The translations under genes were made by a program, and so were the position numbers. The notes beneath the pieces are model-generated. The model did no database searches, was not told the origin of the DNA, and saw only the letters and a program-made list of their open reading frames with translations. DNA of 64,000 nt, from NCBI GenBank assembly GCA_017629985.1, contig JAGBWD010000034.1:62001-126000 (forward strand), read 5' to 3'. The DNA comes from Alistipes sp. Its GTDB lineage: Bacteria > Bacteroidota > Bacteroidia > Bacteroidales > Rikenellaceae. Shown here one piece after another: positions 35,437 through 42,162 of this stretch. How positions within the stretch are numbered: the first letter of the stretch is position 1; the number at the start of each line of letters is the position of its first letter.

Positions 35437-36321
35437 CTATCTCTTGAAGCGGTAGTATGTGCCAAAGGGTATCTGCTTTTTGCTTCTATCCTCAAAGTAT
35501 AGCTCACCCATCTCCTCGCTCTTTGGTGCGCCAAAGGCCTGATGTACGGCAGTACGTGCTAACATCGCCGATAGCCCCATCGAGTATAGGTTGAAGACAA
35601 GAAAGGCATTCTCTCTCTCGAGCAGTGCTGCACAGCACTCCAACATGTGGCATATATCATCCTCCAACACCCACTTTTCGCCATTTGCGCCACGTCCGTA
35701 TGCTGGTGGGTCGAGGATTATGGCATTATACTTATTGCCACGTCTTATCTCACGCTCCACAAACTTTGTGGCATCCTCAACAATCCATCGCACGCCATCC
35801 ATCCCCGACTGCTCCATATTCTCGCGCGACCATGTCACAACCTGCTTCACAGAGTCTACATGTGTGACATCTGCTCCTGCGGCACGTGCCGCCAATGTAG
35901 CACCTCCCGTGTAGGCAAAGAGGTTCAGCACCTTGGGACGTTCTATGCCCTTCATCTTCAGCTCCTCGATGCTGTCGTATATAAACATCCAGTTTGCAGC
36001 CTGTTCGGGGAATATGCCCACATGTTTGAACGAGGTGAGTGCCAGACGCATACGTAGATGCATAGCCTTGTAGTCGAAGCCTACGCTCCATCGCGAGGGC
36101 ATCGTAGGTTTCATGCGCCACTCCCCACGCTCCTCCGACTTTGTGTCGCGGAGAAATGAGGCATCGGCACCCTGCCAAGCACTATCCTTGAGGCTTTTAC
36201 GCCATATAGCCTGTGGCTCGGGGCGGCGTACCACAAACTTGCCAAAGCGCTCTAGCTTCTCGCCATCTCCAGTGTCAAGAAGCTCATAATCAGCAATATT
36301 CGGAGTTAGTTGCTTTATCAT
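35437..36321 (-). CDS. Class I SAM-dependent methyltransferase, RlmI/RlmK-like
   Basis: A 294-residue methyltransferase resembling the Methyltrans_SAM (RlmI/RlmK-type) family that modifies 23S rRNA. The SAM-binding motif I is LNLFAYTGGATLAARAAGADVTHVD, and the catalytic-site-like motif is IILDPPAYGRG, as in RNA m5C/m2G enzymes of this group. A short N-terminal domain of about 100 residues replaces the PUA domain of RlmI. It overlaps the U32 gene by 4 nt; that U32 protein also resembles a 23S rRNA modification enzyme, so both may act on rRNA. The target nucleotide is not predictable here. Confidence 0.85.
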   Translation of the reverse strand: MIKQLTPNIADYELLDTGDGEKLERFGKFVVRRPEPQAIWRKSLKDSAWQGADASFLRDTKSEERGEWRMKPTMPSRWSVGFDYKAMHLRMRLALTSFKHVGIFPEQAANWMFIYDSIEELKMKGIERPKVLNLFAYTGGATLAARAAGADVTHVDSVKQVVTWSRENMEQSGMDGVRWIVEDATKFVEREIRRGNKYNAIILDPPAYGRGANGEKWVLEDDICHMLECCAALLERENAFLVFNLYSMGLSAMLARTAVHQAFGAPKSEEMGELYFEDRSKKQIPFGTYYRFKR

Positions 36322-38159
36322 CTTTTAATGCGGTTTTCAGGTTCTGAACAATCTATCAGTCTCATTCTGCACTCTTTGCAGTCGAAATCTAGGAGGTAGC
36401 GGTGTCTGCCATGCTCTATGAATAGTCGGTCACGGAGCTTGGAGCCTCTCTTCAGGCACTCGCCAATCTCGCGGCGTATGCAGTAGCTCGACTCCATCAC
36501 CCTCTCACCACGTGTCGTAGCCCAGCTATCCAGCCCCTCTACTATATGCTCCACGCCATGACGCTTGTAGAAGTGTCGTGCTAGGGAGTTTACCACGTTA
36601 TGCTGTGGTGATAGTCGTCGCTCGGGATATCGCGCCGTGCCATCATCGCTACGTATGTCGTGGTCTATGCTCTGTTCTGCGCGTTTTGAGGCTAGCAGGG
36701 CTAGTGCCTCGCGCCTTATCTCGGCCAACACCTTGGCTGGTGCAAACCACTCTCCACCCGACACCGCTACCTCTGTAACGCGGAAGATGGTGTCGCCACT
36801 CTTTATCATCTGCTCCTCGGCCACAGCAACCATCTTCGCTATGTTTTTCGCCTCCTCTAGCTCCACGCTGCGCGATGCCGTGGTGGTGATGCCCTCTACA
36901 TCTGTAAATGCGGCTGTGATGTTATGCTGTGTAATGTTGAGGTTGCAGCTAACGGCTATGGTGCGGCGTGTGCGGCTACGCTCTATGTTCTGTGTGAAGC
37001 GGTGGTCGTAGTTGCGGTATATCTCCATGCCTGCCTTTATGCCCTCCATGCGGTTAGGCTCTATAATGTTACCCTCCACACGGTTAATGTTTGTGCCTAT
37101 GATGCCGTCACCAGCTATGAAGCACACCCCATCGCCAGCATTTAGCCTCTCGCGTGTGATAACCTTGATATCTCGTTTTCCCACCACAGCTACCGAGCCT
37201 ACATACTCTCCCACAGCCTTTGGCGTGTTAAACGATGCTACACCACTGCGCTTCCCCGAGAACATATATTCGCCACCATCGCGTGTAAAGCTCTTCTTGG
37301 GGTCGGGGGTAAACTCTATCTCGGACTCACCAACCGAGAGACGCTCACAGTCGGAGCGACTCTCGAGGGCCTTATCTATCGCCTGACGATAGTAGCTCAC
37401 TATATTTTTTATGTAGTTATCATCCTTTAGTCGGCCCTCAATTTTGAACGACATAACCCCAGCATCTATCATCTCGCCTATGCGTGCCGAGAGGTCGAAA
37501 TCCTTAACCGAGAGGAGGTGCTTGCCACTTATAATCTTTTCGCCACGCTCTGTCACAAGGTCGTACGTCAGGCGACAGGGCTGCGAACACTCTCCGCGAT
37601 TTCCCGAACGTGAGGATTGCGAGCGTGAGAGGTAGCAGCGGCCGCTATGACCAACACATATAGCGCCATGCACGAAGCACTCTAGGTCTACGGTTGTAGC
37701 TTGGCGAATAGCCTTTATCTCCTCAAGCGAGAGGGCGCGTTCTAGTATCACACGTGTAAAACCGCTCTCCTCTAGGAATTTGGCACCCTCCGCAGTCATG
37801 TTACACACCTGCGTTGAGGCGTGAAGCTCCACGGGGAGGTTCATCTCGCGGTATGCCATGTCCTGCACAATAAGAGCATCTACGCCCACATCTATAAGCT
37901 CACGTGCCAGAGCCTCGGCCTCCTTAAGTTCGCTCTCGTAGAGTATGGTGTTTAGCGTAACATAAACCCTAACGCCAAAGAGGTGAGCATAATCTACCAC
38001 GCGCGCTATATCGGCGGTGCTGTTTGTTGCAGCACGGCGTGCGCCAAATCCCTCGGCACCAATATATAGTGCATCGGCGCCACAATCCACGGCAGCTATC
38101 GCTGCGCGGTAGTCGCGTGCTGGGCATAGTAGCTCTATCTTACGCTTCTTGTTACTCAT
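36318..38159 (-). CDS. U32 family protein, RlhA-like (23S rRNA C2501 hydroxylation)
   Basis: A 613-residue U32 protein with an N-terminal TIM-barrel-like domain and a C-terminal extension of the DUF3656 type, the layout of E. coli RlhA, which is needed for 5-hydroxycytidine at 23S rRNA position 2501; the shorter relative TrhP acts on tRNA. The U32 signature is visible around residues 155-195 (ECFVHGAICVGHSGRC, then GNRGECSQPCRL), with the four cysteines likely to bind an Fe-S cluster. The old label 'peptidase' rests on a few collagenase reports. It has its own promoter and leads the - strand run down to nth. RlhA versus another RNA hydroxylase is inference from length and domains. Confidence 0.85.
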   Translation of the reverse strand: MSNKKRKIELLCPARDYRAAIAAVDCGADALYIGAEGFGARRAATNSTADIARVVDYAHLFGVRVYVTLNTILYESELKEAEALARELIDVGVDALIVQDMAYREMNLPVELHASTQVCNMTAEGAKFLEESGFTRVILERALSLEEIKAIRQATTVDLECFVHGAICVGHSGRCYLSRSQSSRSGNRGECSQPCRLTYDLVTERGEKIISGKHLLSVKDFDLSARIGEMIDAGVMSFKIEGRLKDDNYIKNIVSYYRQAIDKALESRSDCERLSVGESEIEFTPDPKKSFTRDGGEYMFSGKRSGVASFNTPKAVGEYVGSVAVVGKRDIKVITRERLNAGDGVCFIAGDGIIGTNINRVEGNIIEPNRMEGIKAGMEIYRNYDHRFTQNIERSRTRRTIAVSCNLNITQHNITAAFTDVEGITTTASRSVELEEAKNIAKMVAVAEEQMIKSGDTIFRVTEVAVSGGEWFAPAKVLAEIRREALALLASKRAEQSIDHDIRSDDGTARYPERRLSPQHNVVNSLARHFYKRHGVEHIVEGLDSWATTRGERVMESSYCIRREIGECLKRGSKLRDRLFIEHGRHRYLLDFDCKECRMRLIDCSEPENRIKR

Positions 38160-38183
38160 ATAGTTGTGTATATCTTAATCGCA

Positions 38184-38214
38184 CAAAGATACGAAATAGT
38201 ATTTAGATATCAAC
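38184..38214 (-). promoter_or_regulatory. Bacteroidota-type promoter for the U32 gene run
   Basis: On the minus strand GTTG (38214-38211), a 19-nt spacer and TATCTTTG (38191-38184) fit the consensus; the leader is about 20 nt. Confidence 0.75.
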
Positions 38215-38246
38215 ACTTGAGAGGCTCTATTTTATCGTGGGAGGTA

Positions 38247-38336
38247 ACATCACTAACACCGCTAACACCGCTAACAACGCTAACAACGCGAACAACACGA
38301 ACACCGCGAACATCGCGAACATCGCGCACACCGCGC
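38247..38336. repeat. Ten-copy 9-bp tandem repeat (minisatellite)
   Basis: Ten consecutive 9-mers of the form ACACCGCTA, gradually changing to ACATCGCGA and ACACCGCGC along the array. The unit recurs inverted near 39093-39122 with about three copies. It lies between the U32 promoter and the palindromic elements. An open frame reads through as Thr-rich tripeptides, but nothing else supports coding. Confidence 0.9.
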
Positions 38337-38339
38337 ACA

Positions 38340-38388
38340 AAAAACACATCGCGCACACCCGCTAACGTGTGTGTTTTTGTGTTTTTGT
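38340..38388. repeat. Left arm of a 49-bp inverted repeat
   Basis: This segment, containing GTGTGTGTTTTTGTG-type sequence, matches the reverse complement of 38893-38941 at 48 of 49 positions. Both arms point into a GTAC-core element (38393 and 38940). Confidence 0.85.
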
Positions 38389-38392
38389 GTTT

Positions 38393-38515
38393 TTGTTGTG
38401 ATAAGGGGTCATTCTCGGCACCAAGCTCATCTCCCCGAATGGGGATGTACGTCTAGTACACCCCCATCCGTGTAGATTTCGACTTGGCACCAAGCCTAAC
38501 CCCTTCTGACAACAA
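38393..38515. repeat. GTAC-core palindromic element, copy B
   Basis: 123 bp with terminal inverted repeats TTGTTGTGATAAGGGGT and (reverse complement of the right end) TTGTTGTCAGAAGGGGT, 14 of 17 identical. The central hairpin pairs TGGGG plus TGTAC with GTACA plus CCCCA around the loop GTCTA. A CTTGGCACCAAG palindrome lies near the right end. No open frame is supported. Confidence 0.85.
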
Positions 38516-38520
38516 ATTCT

Positions 38521-38642
38521 TTGTTGTGATAAGGCAGCATCTACTGCCGCTAACGAATTATCTCGCCAATGGGCAGTACCACTAGTACAGCCCATCGCCT
38601 CGAAATTCGCCGAGCGTTGTAGCTACTACCTTCTAACAACAA
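38521..38642. repeat. GTAC-core palindromic element, copy C
   Basis: 122 bp, starting 5 bp after copy B ends. Termini are TTGTTGTGATAAGG and its mirrored partner TTGTTGTTAGAAGG. The core pairs GGGC and GTAC with GTAC and GCCC (one A/A mismatch) around the loop CACTA. Between termini and core the sequence differs strongly from copies B and D, while ends and core are kept. Confidence 0.85.
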
Positions 38643-38647
38643 AGGGG

Positions 38648-38762
38648 TCTCGCGCTGTGGAAGGGCGTTGCGGGTTGTGCGTTGTATACCACGTCATTGC
38701 GAGGCTGTCAGGCCGTGGCAATCTCTCGCGCTGTGGAAGGGCGCTGCGGGTTGTGCGTTGTA
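38648..38762. repeat. 40-bp direct repeats around an imperfect palindrome
   Basis: Positions 38648-38687 and 38723-38762 are 40-bp direct repeats with one mismatch. The 35 bp between them hold CGTCATTGCGAGGC...GCCGTGGCAATC, an imperfect palindrome like the CGTCATTGCGAGG repeats that I know from many bacterial genomes. Confidence 0.8.
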
Positions 38763-38765
38763 TGC

Positions 38766-38865
38766 TGACTAGGGAATTTAGGGAAATTAGGGAATTTAGG
38801 GAGAGTAGCGTACATAACGCAAGACCCCTCCTTAAACTCCCTAAACTCCTTAAACTCTCTAGTCA
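38766..38865. repeat. 38-bp inverted repeat with internal 9-10 bp tandem units
   Basis: The arm 38766-38803 (TGACTAGGGAATTTAGGGA...) pairs with 38828-38865, identical at roughly 30 of 38 positions, around a 24-bp loop. Each arm is itself built from AGGGAATTT-like units. It could form a long RNA or cruciform hairpin. Confidence 0.8.
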
Positions 38866-38892
38866 GCCTGAACGCCCAACGCTCCCTCACTA

Positions 38893-38941
38893 ACAAAAAC
38901 ACAAAAACACACACGTTAGTGGGTGTGCGCGATGTGTTTTT
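38893..38941. repeat. Right arm of the 49-bp inverted repeat
   Basis: Reverse complement of 38340-38388 with one mismatch, ending at the left terminus of copy D. A third shorter version occurs at about 39079-39100. Confidence 0.85.
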
Positions 38942-39060
38942 GTTGTGATAAGGGGCCATTCTCGACCTCTCAATCATTGGGCTGAATGGGACGTACCTCT
39001 AGTACTACCCATCCAGCCCAATTTCATGTCGAGGCCAAGCCTAACCCCTTCTGACAACAA
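38940..39060. repeat. GTAC-core palindromic element, copy D
   Basis: 121 bp with termini as in copy B. The core ATGGG...CCCAT (38986-39012) encloses GTAC-CTCTA-GTAC, and an outer perfect 9-bp stem pairs ATTGGGCTG (38976-38984) with CAGCCCAAT (39014-39022); a further CTCGAC/GTCGAG pair extends it. Its core differs from copy A, 27 kb away, at only about 4 of 29 positions. Confidence 0.85.
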
Positions 39061-39125
39061 AAAGGTCTACCGCTGTAGTAACAAAAACACACACGTTAGC
39101 GTTGTTCGCGTTGTTACTCGTGTTA

Positions 39126-40226
39126 CTATTTTGCGCGTATGGTGCGTTTCAATTTGCCATCGCTATAAATCATAGTACTCTGAAGCTTATTGAACTTATA
39201 GCATTTCCACTCGCCATCCTTATTGCCATTGACATTATACGATCCCTTGTGTATATATCCATCGGTGGTGTACTCCGTAGCAGGGCCAAATCTCCTATTT
39301 TCGGCCCATGTGTGGGTCGCCTTTGTCAATTCGCCCGATGCGTAGTATGTGGTACCCTCGCCATGCTTTAGGCGGTTCATCCACTCACCCTCATATCTAT
39401 CGCCGTTGCTGAAGTAGTATGTACCCACGCCGTTGCGTTCGTTCTTTGCCCAGTTACCCTCATATCTGCTACCATCGCTATAGTAGTATTTTCCTGCGCC
39501 ACAACGCTCGTCACTCTTCCACTGACCTACATACTTTTCGTTATCCTTCCACTCCATAGTTCCGTGGCCATGCTTTTTGCCATTCACCCAGTCTCCTTCA
39601 TAATATTTTATGTTGGTGGAGTCATCGCTATAGGTTAGTCTTCCCTCGCCATGAGGCTTTCCATTTTGTATCTCTCCTACGTAGATGCCCTCCTCGAGGG
39701 TTAGCTCTCCCTTTGTATCTGTTGCGGTGGTGGTAGTTGCTGTGGTGGCAACACCAAAGAGCTTTCCAGCTAGTTTGCGGCAGTTCTTCTCCAGCTCCTT
39801 GCTGCTCTCCGATGACTCTACATTTGCTGTTTTGTCAATCTGCGCACTCTCCACATTCAATATCTTCGATGTGATGAATAGTCGTGAGTTCTCAAGCGAA
39901 ACTACCTCTGTAACAAGGATATAGTCGGCTCCTGTCATCTCGCCAAGACGCTTAATGTCGGCATCGCCAACAAGACCTGTGCGCTGAAACTCATGCTCCT
40001 CCATTATAGATGATACATCCACGCGGTCGTAACCCTCATAACCAGGTGTAGAGGTAATCACAGCGGCTAGGTTACTGCGTATGATAAGCTTTGTGCTGTA
40101 AGAGACGCTATTCTCCTTATCTACGGTTTCGAGAACCGCAATACGTTTAGTCTCACCATCCTGTCCATACGATGGAACAATAATTGCCAAAGAGAGTGCA
40201 ACTATAAACAATACCTTTTTCAACAT
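39126..40226 (-). CDS. Exported CsgG/LpoB-like domain plus MORN repeat protein
   Basis: A 366-residue protein: signal peptide (1-21), a CsgG- or LpoB-like alpha/beta domain (about 25-160; RIAVLETVDKEN and TGADYILVTEVVSLE), a short Thr-rich linker, then five to six MORN repeats (about 175-320) of the YEGDWVNGKKHGHGTM type, and a charged C-terminus. MORN repeats are beta-hairpin modules, often binding lipids or proteins; the CsgG-like domain resembles periplasmic parts of secretion or penicillin-binding-protein activator systems. The fusion is seen in Bacteroidota, but its role is unknown. Downstream is only repeat DNA; upstream it is divergent from serS. Confidence 0.82.
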   Translation of the reverse strand: MLKKVLFIVALSLAIIVPSYGQDGETKRIAVLETVDKENSVSYSTKLIIRSNLAAVITSTPGYEGYDRVDVSSIMEEHEFQRTGLVGDADIKRLGEMTGADYILVTEVVSLENSRLFITSKILNVESAQIDKTANVESSESSKELEKNCRKLAGKLFGVATTATTTTATDTKGELTLEEGIYVGEIQNGKPHGEGRLTYSDDSTNIKYYEGDWVNGKKHGHGTMEWKDNEKYVGQWKSDERCGAGKYYYSDGSRYEGNWAKNERNGVGTYYFSNGDRYEGEWMNRLKHGEGTTYYASGELTKATHTWAENRRFGPATEYTTDGYIHKGSYNVNGNKDGEWKCYKFNKLQSTMIYSDGKLKRTIRAK

Positions 40227-40338
40227 ATTCTATGAGTTTATTTAAGTTTTATTTTTGAGTTCTCGTAGTCTCACTATGGCGGTAATGGCCTATCGCCACA
40301 GTCGATGATATCTCTGTTTTGCTATCCAAAGACCACTA

Positions 40339-40370
40339 CAAAATTAAGAATATATTTCGATATAGACAAC
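40339..40370 (-). promoter_or_regulatory. Probable promoter for the MORN gene
   Basis: On the minus strand GTTG (40370-40367), a 20-nt spacer and TAATTTTG (40346-40339) fit the consensus. The leader would be about 105 nt. Confidence 0.5.
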
Positions 40371-40454
40371 ATTTTAGAGGCTAAAGCACAATGAAAGTAT
40401 CTCATAATAGATAATTTTTTGGCTTATGGGCGTACAACCTTATTAATAATGTTG

Positions 40455-40462
40455 TATCTTTG
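40455..40462 (+). promoter_or_regulatory. -7 promoter element for serS
   Basis: TATCTTTG matches TAnnTTTG; the leader to the ATG at 40493 is about 25 nt. A well-spaced -33 TTTG was not seen. Confidence 0.6.
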
Positions 40463-40492
40463 TGAATCAAAAGTGAAATAAACGATAGAATT

Positions 40493-41764
40493 ATGCTTAC
40501 ACTAAAGCAATTACGCGACAATACCGAGGAGGCAGTACGCCGCCTAGCAAAGAAGGGTGTGGATGCCGCACCGATAATCGCTCGTATTATAGAGCTAGAT
40601 GACAGACGTAAGGCGCTTCAGAACGACCTTGATAGCACCCTTGCAGCGCAGAATCAGGCTGCAAAGCAGATTGGTGCCTTGATGGGTAAGGGCGAGAAGG
40701 AGGCCGCAGAGCTTAAGAAGCAGGAGGTAGCACTCCTCAAGAGTCGCTCAAACGAGCTTAAGGAGGAGTCTGATAGGGTTGCCGAGGAGCTTCAGAGCGA
40801 GATTGTAAAGCTCCCTAACTTCCCCCACGACAGCGTCCCCGAGGGTCGCACCGCCGAGGATAATGTGGTGGTAAAACTTGTGGAGAACTACACCGAGATT
40901 CCTGGCGAGGCACTTCCTCATTGGGAGCTTGCCAAGAAGTACGACATCATCGATTTTGACCTTGGTGTGAAGCTCACAGGTGCTGGATTCCCAGTCTACA
41001 AGGGTAAGGGCGCACGTCTGCAGCGTGCCTTGATAAACTACTTCCTAGATTGCAATACACGTGCTGGATATCAGGAGGTTGAGCCTCCAATTATGGTCAA
41101 TGAGGCATCGGGATTTGGCACAGGACAGTTGCCCGATAAGGAGGGTCAGATGTATCATGCTACGGCCGATGGCTTCTACCTTGTTCCTACTGCGGAGGTC
41201 CCTGTTACAAACATCTTCCGTGATGTAATCTTGGAGCAGAGCGAGCTTCCTGTGAAGATGACCGCCTACACCCCATGCTTCCGCCGCGAGGCAGGTTCTT
41301 ATGGTAAGGATGTTCGTGGCTTGAACCGTCTACACCAGTTCGACAAGGTGGAGATTGTGCAGGTGTCGCACCCTGATAAGTCGTACGAGGCTCTCGAGGC
41401 TATGGTTGCTCATGTGGAGAGCATCGTGGCATCGTTGGGTCTTCCCTATCGTATTTTGCGCCTCTGTGGTGGTGATATGTCGTTCACCTCGGCCCTCACC
41501 TTCGACTTTGAGGTATACTCCGAGGCGCAGAAGCGTTGGTTGGAGGTCTCTTCAGTCTCTAACTTTGAGTCGTTCCAGGCCAACCGCCTAAAGTTGCGTT
41601 ATCGTGATGATAACCGAAAAACGCAGCTGGCACACACCCTAAATGGCTCGTCTCTTGCATTGCCACGTATCGTAGCGGCGCTCCTCGAGAACAACCAAAC
41701 AGAGGAGGGAATACGCATTCCAGAGGTGCTAATTCCATATACAGGCTTTGATTTTATCAAATAG
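40493..41764 (+). CDS. serS: Seryl-tRNA synthetase
   Basis: SerRS is the class II synthetase for tRNA-Ser (and the first step of selenocysteyl-tRNA). The 423-residue product has the N-terminal antiparallel coiled-coil arm that grips the long variable arm of tRNA-Ser (about 25-110), then the catalytic core with class II motif 2 (FRREAGSYGKDVRGLNRLHQF), a Glu/Arg ATP-site region and motif 3 (NGSSLALPRIVAALLEN). Length and order match the family. It has its own promoter, is divergent from the MORN gene and is followed by a promoter for the ferredoxin gene, so it is probably monocistronic. Confidence 0.97.
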   Translation: MLTLKQLRDNTEEAVRRLAKKGVDAAPIIARIIELDDRRKALQNDLDSTLAAQNQAAKQIGALMGKGEKEAAELKKQEVALLKSRSNELKEESDRVAEELQSEIVKLPNFPHDSVPEGRTAEDNVVVKLVENYTEIPGEALPHWELAKKYDIIDFDLGVKLTGAGFPVYKGKGARLQRALINYFLDCNTRAGYQEVEPPIMVNEASGFGTGQLPDKEGQMYHATADGFYLVPTAEVPVTNIFRDVILEQSELPVKMTAYTPCFRREAGSYGKDVRGLNRLHQFDKVEIVQVSHPDKSYEALEAMVAHVESIVASLGLPYRILRLCGGDMSFTSALTFDFEVYSEAQKRWLEVSSVSNFESFQANRLKLRYRDDNRKTQLAHTLNGSSLALPRIVAALLENNQTEEGIRIPEVLIPYTGFDFIK

Positions 41765-41766
41765 CG

Positions 41767-41796
41767 CTTGCTTTTGTAAAAAAAATTGTATATTTG
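41767..41796 (+). promoter_or_regulatory. Promoter for the ferredoxin gene
   Basis: TATATTTG at 41789-41796 is a perfect -7 element; CTTG at 41767-41770 lies 18 nt upstream. The predicted leader is about 37 nt. Confidence 0.65.
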
Positions 41797-41839
41797 CATT
41801 TGAAAACCGATTAAACACTCATTAAAAACATAAAGTAAT

Positions 41840-42010
41840 ATGGCTTACAAAATTTCAGATTCTTGCGTTGCATGTGGTACATGTATCGACGAGTGCCCAG
41901 TAGAGGCTATTTCAGCAGGTGATATCTATGTTATCGATCCTAGCAAGTGTATCGATTGCGGTACTTGCGCTGGTGTTTGTCCTTCAGAGGCTATTGCTCC
42001 AGAGGCATAA
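41840..42010 (+). CDS. Small 2[4Fe-4S] ferredoxin
   Basis: A 56-residue clostridial-type ferredoxin in a short frame. Two CxxCxxCxxxCP motifs, one after residue 9 (CVACGTCIDECP) and one after residue 37 (CIDCGTCAGVCP), each bind a [4Fe-4S] cluster. Such ferredoxins are low-potential electron carriers for pyruvate:ferredoxin oxidoreductase, hydrogenase or Rnf in anaerobes. It has its own promoter and an intrinsic terminator 47 nt after the stop, so it is transcribed alone and probably strongly: codons are highly regular (gct, ggt, ttc/tgc). The partner enzymes are not in the window. Identification is very safe despite the length. Confidence 0.96.
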   Translation: MAYKISDSCVACGTCIDECPVEAISAGDIYVIDPSKCIDCGTCAGVCPSEAIAPEA

Positions 42011-42056
42011 TAACTCATTGTGGTAGGTCGCACACTGCGACATATCCCTAGAAGAT

Positions 42057-42105
42057 AACCCACTTGGGCTGTAGTTTACTACTATCCCATGTGGGTTGTT
42101 TTTTT
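42057..42105 (+). terminator. Intrinsic terminator after the ferredoxin gene
   Basis: AACCCACTTGGG pairs with CCCATGTGGGTT (one T/T mismatch) around a 17-nt loop, followed by GTTTTTTT. Confidence 0.88.
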
Positions 42106-42162
42106 GATGTGCCTGTAGGAGAGTGTATATTTTTATAAGTTGTATCATTAAGCCAAGTGACG

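Noticed and set aside
38247..38336. CRISPR array
   Set aside because: The units are 9 bp and contiguous, without spacers, and no cas gene is present.
38166..38456. Open frame of Thr/Pro/Arg-rich tripeptide repeats over the 9-mer array
   Set aside because: It is a by-product of a 9-bp tandem repeat; it has no promoter in its direction, and its end runs into a palindromic element.
38393..39060. Integron attC-like cassette array
   Set aside because: Size and palindromy fit loosely, but the ends lack RYYYAAC/GTTRRRY core sites, no cassette genes lie between copies, and there is no integron integrase.
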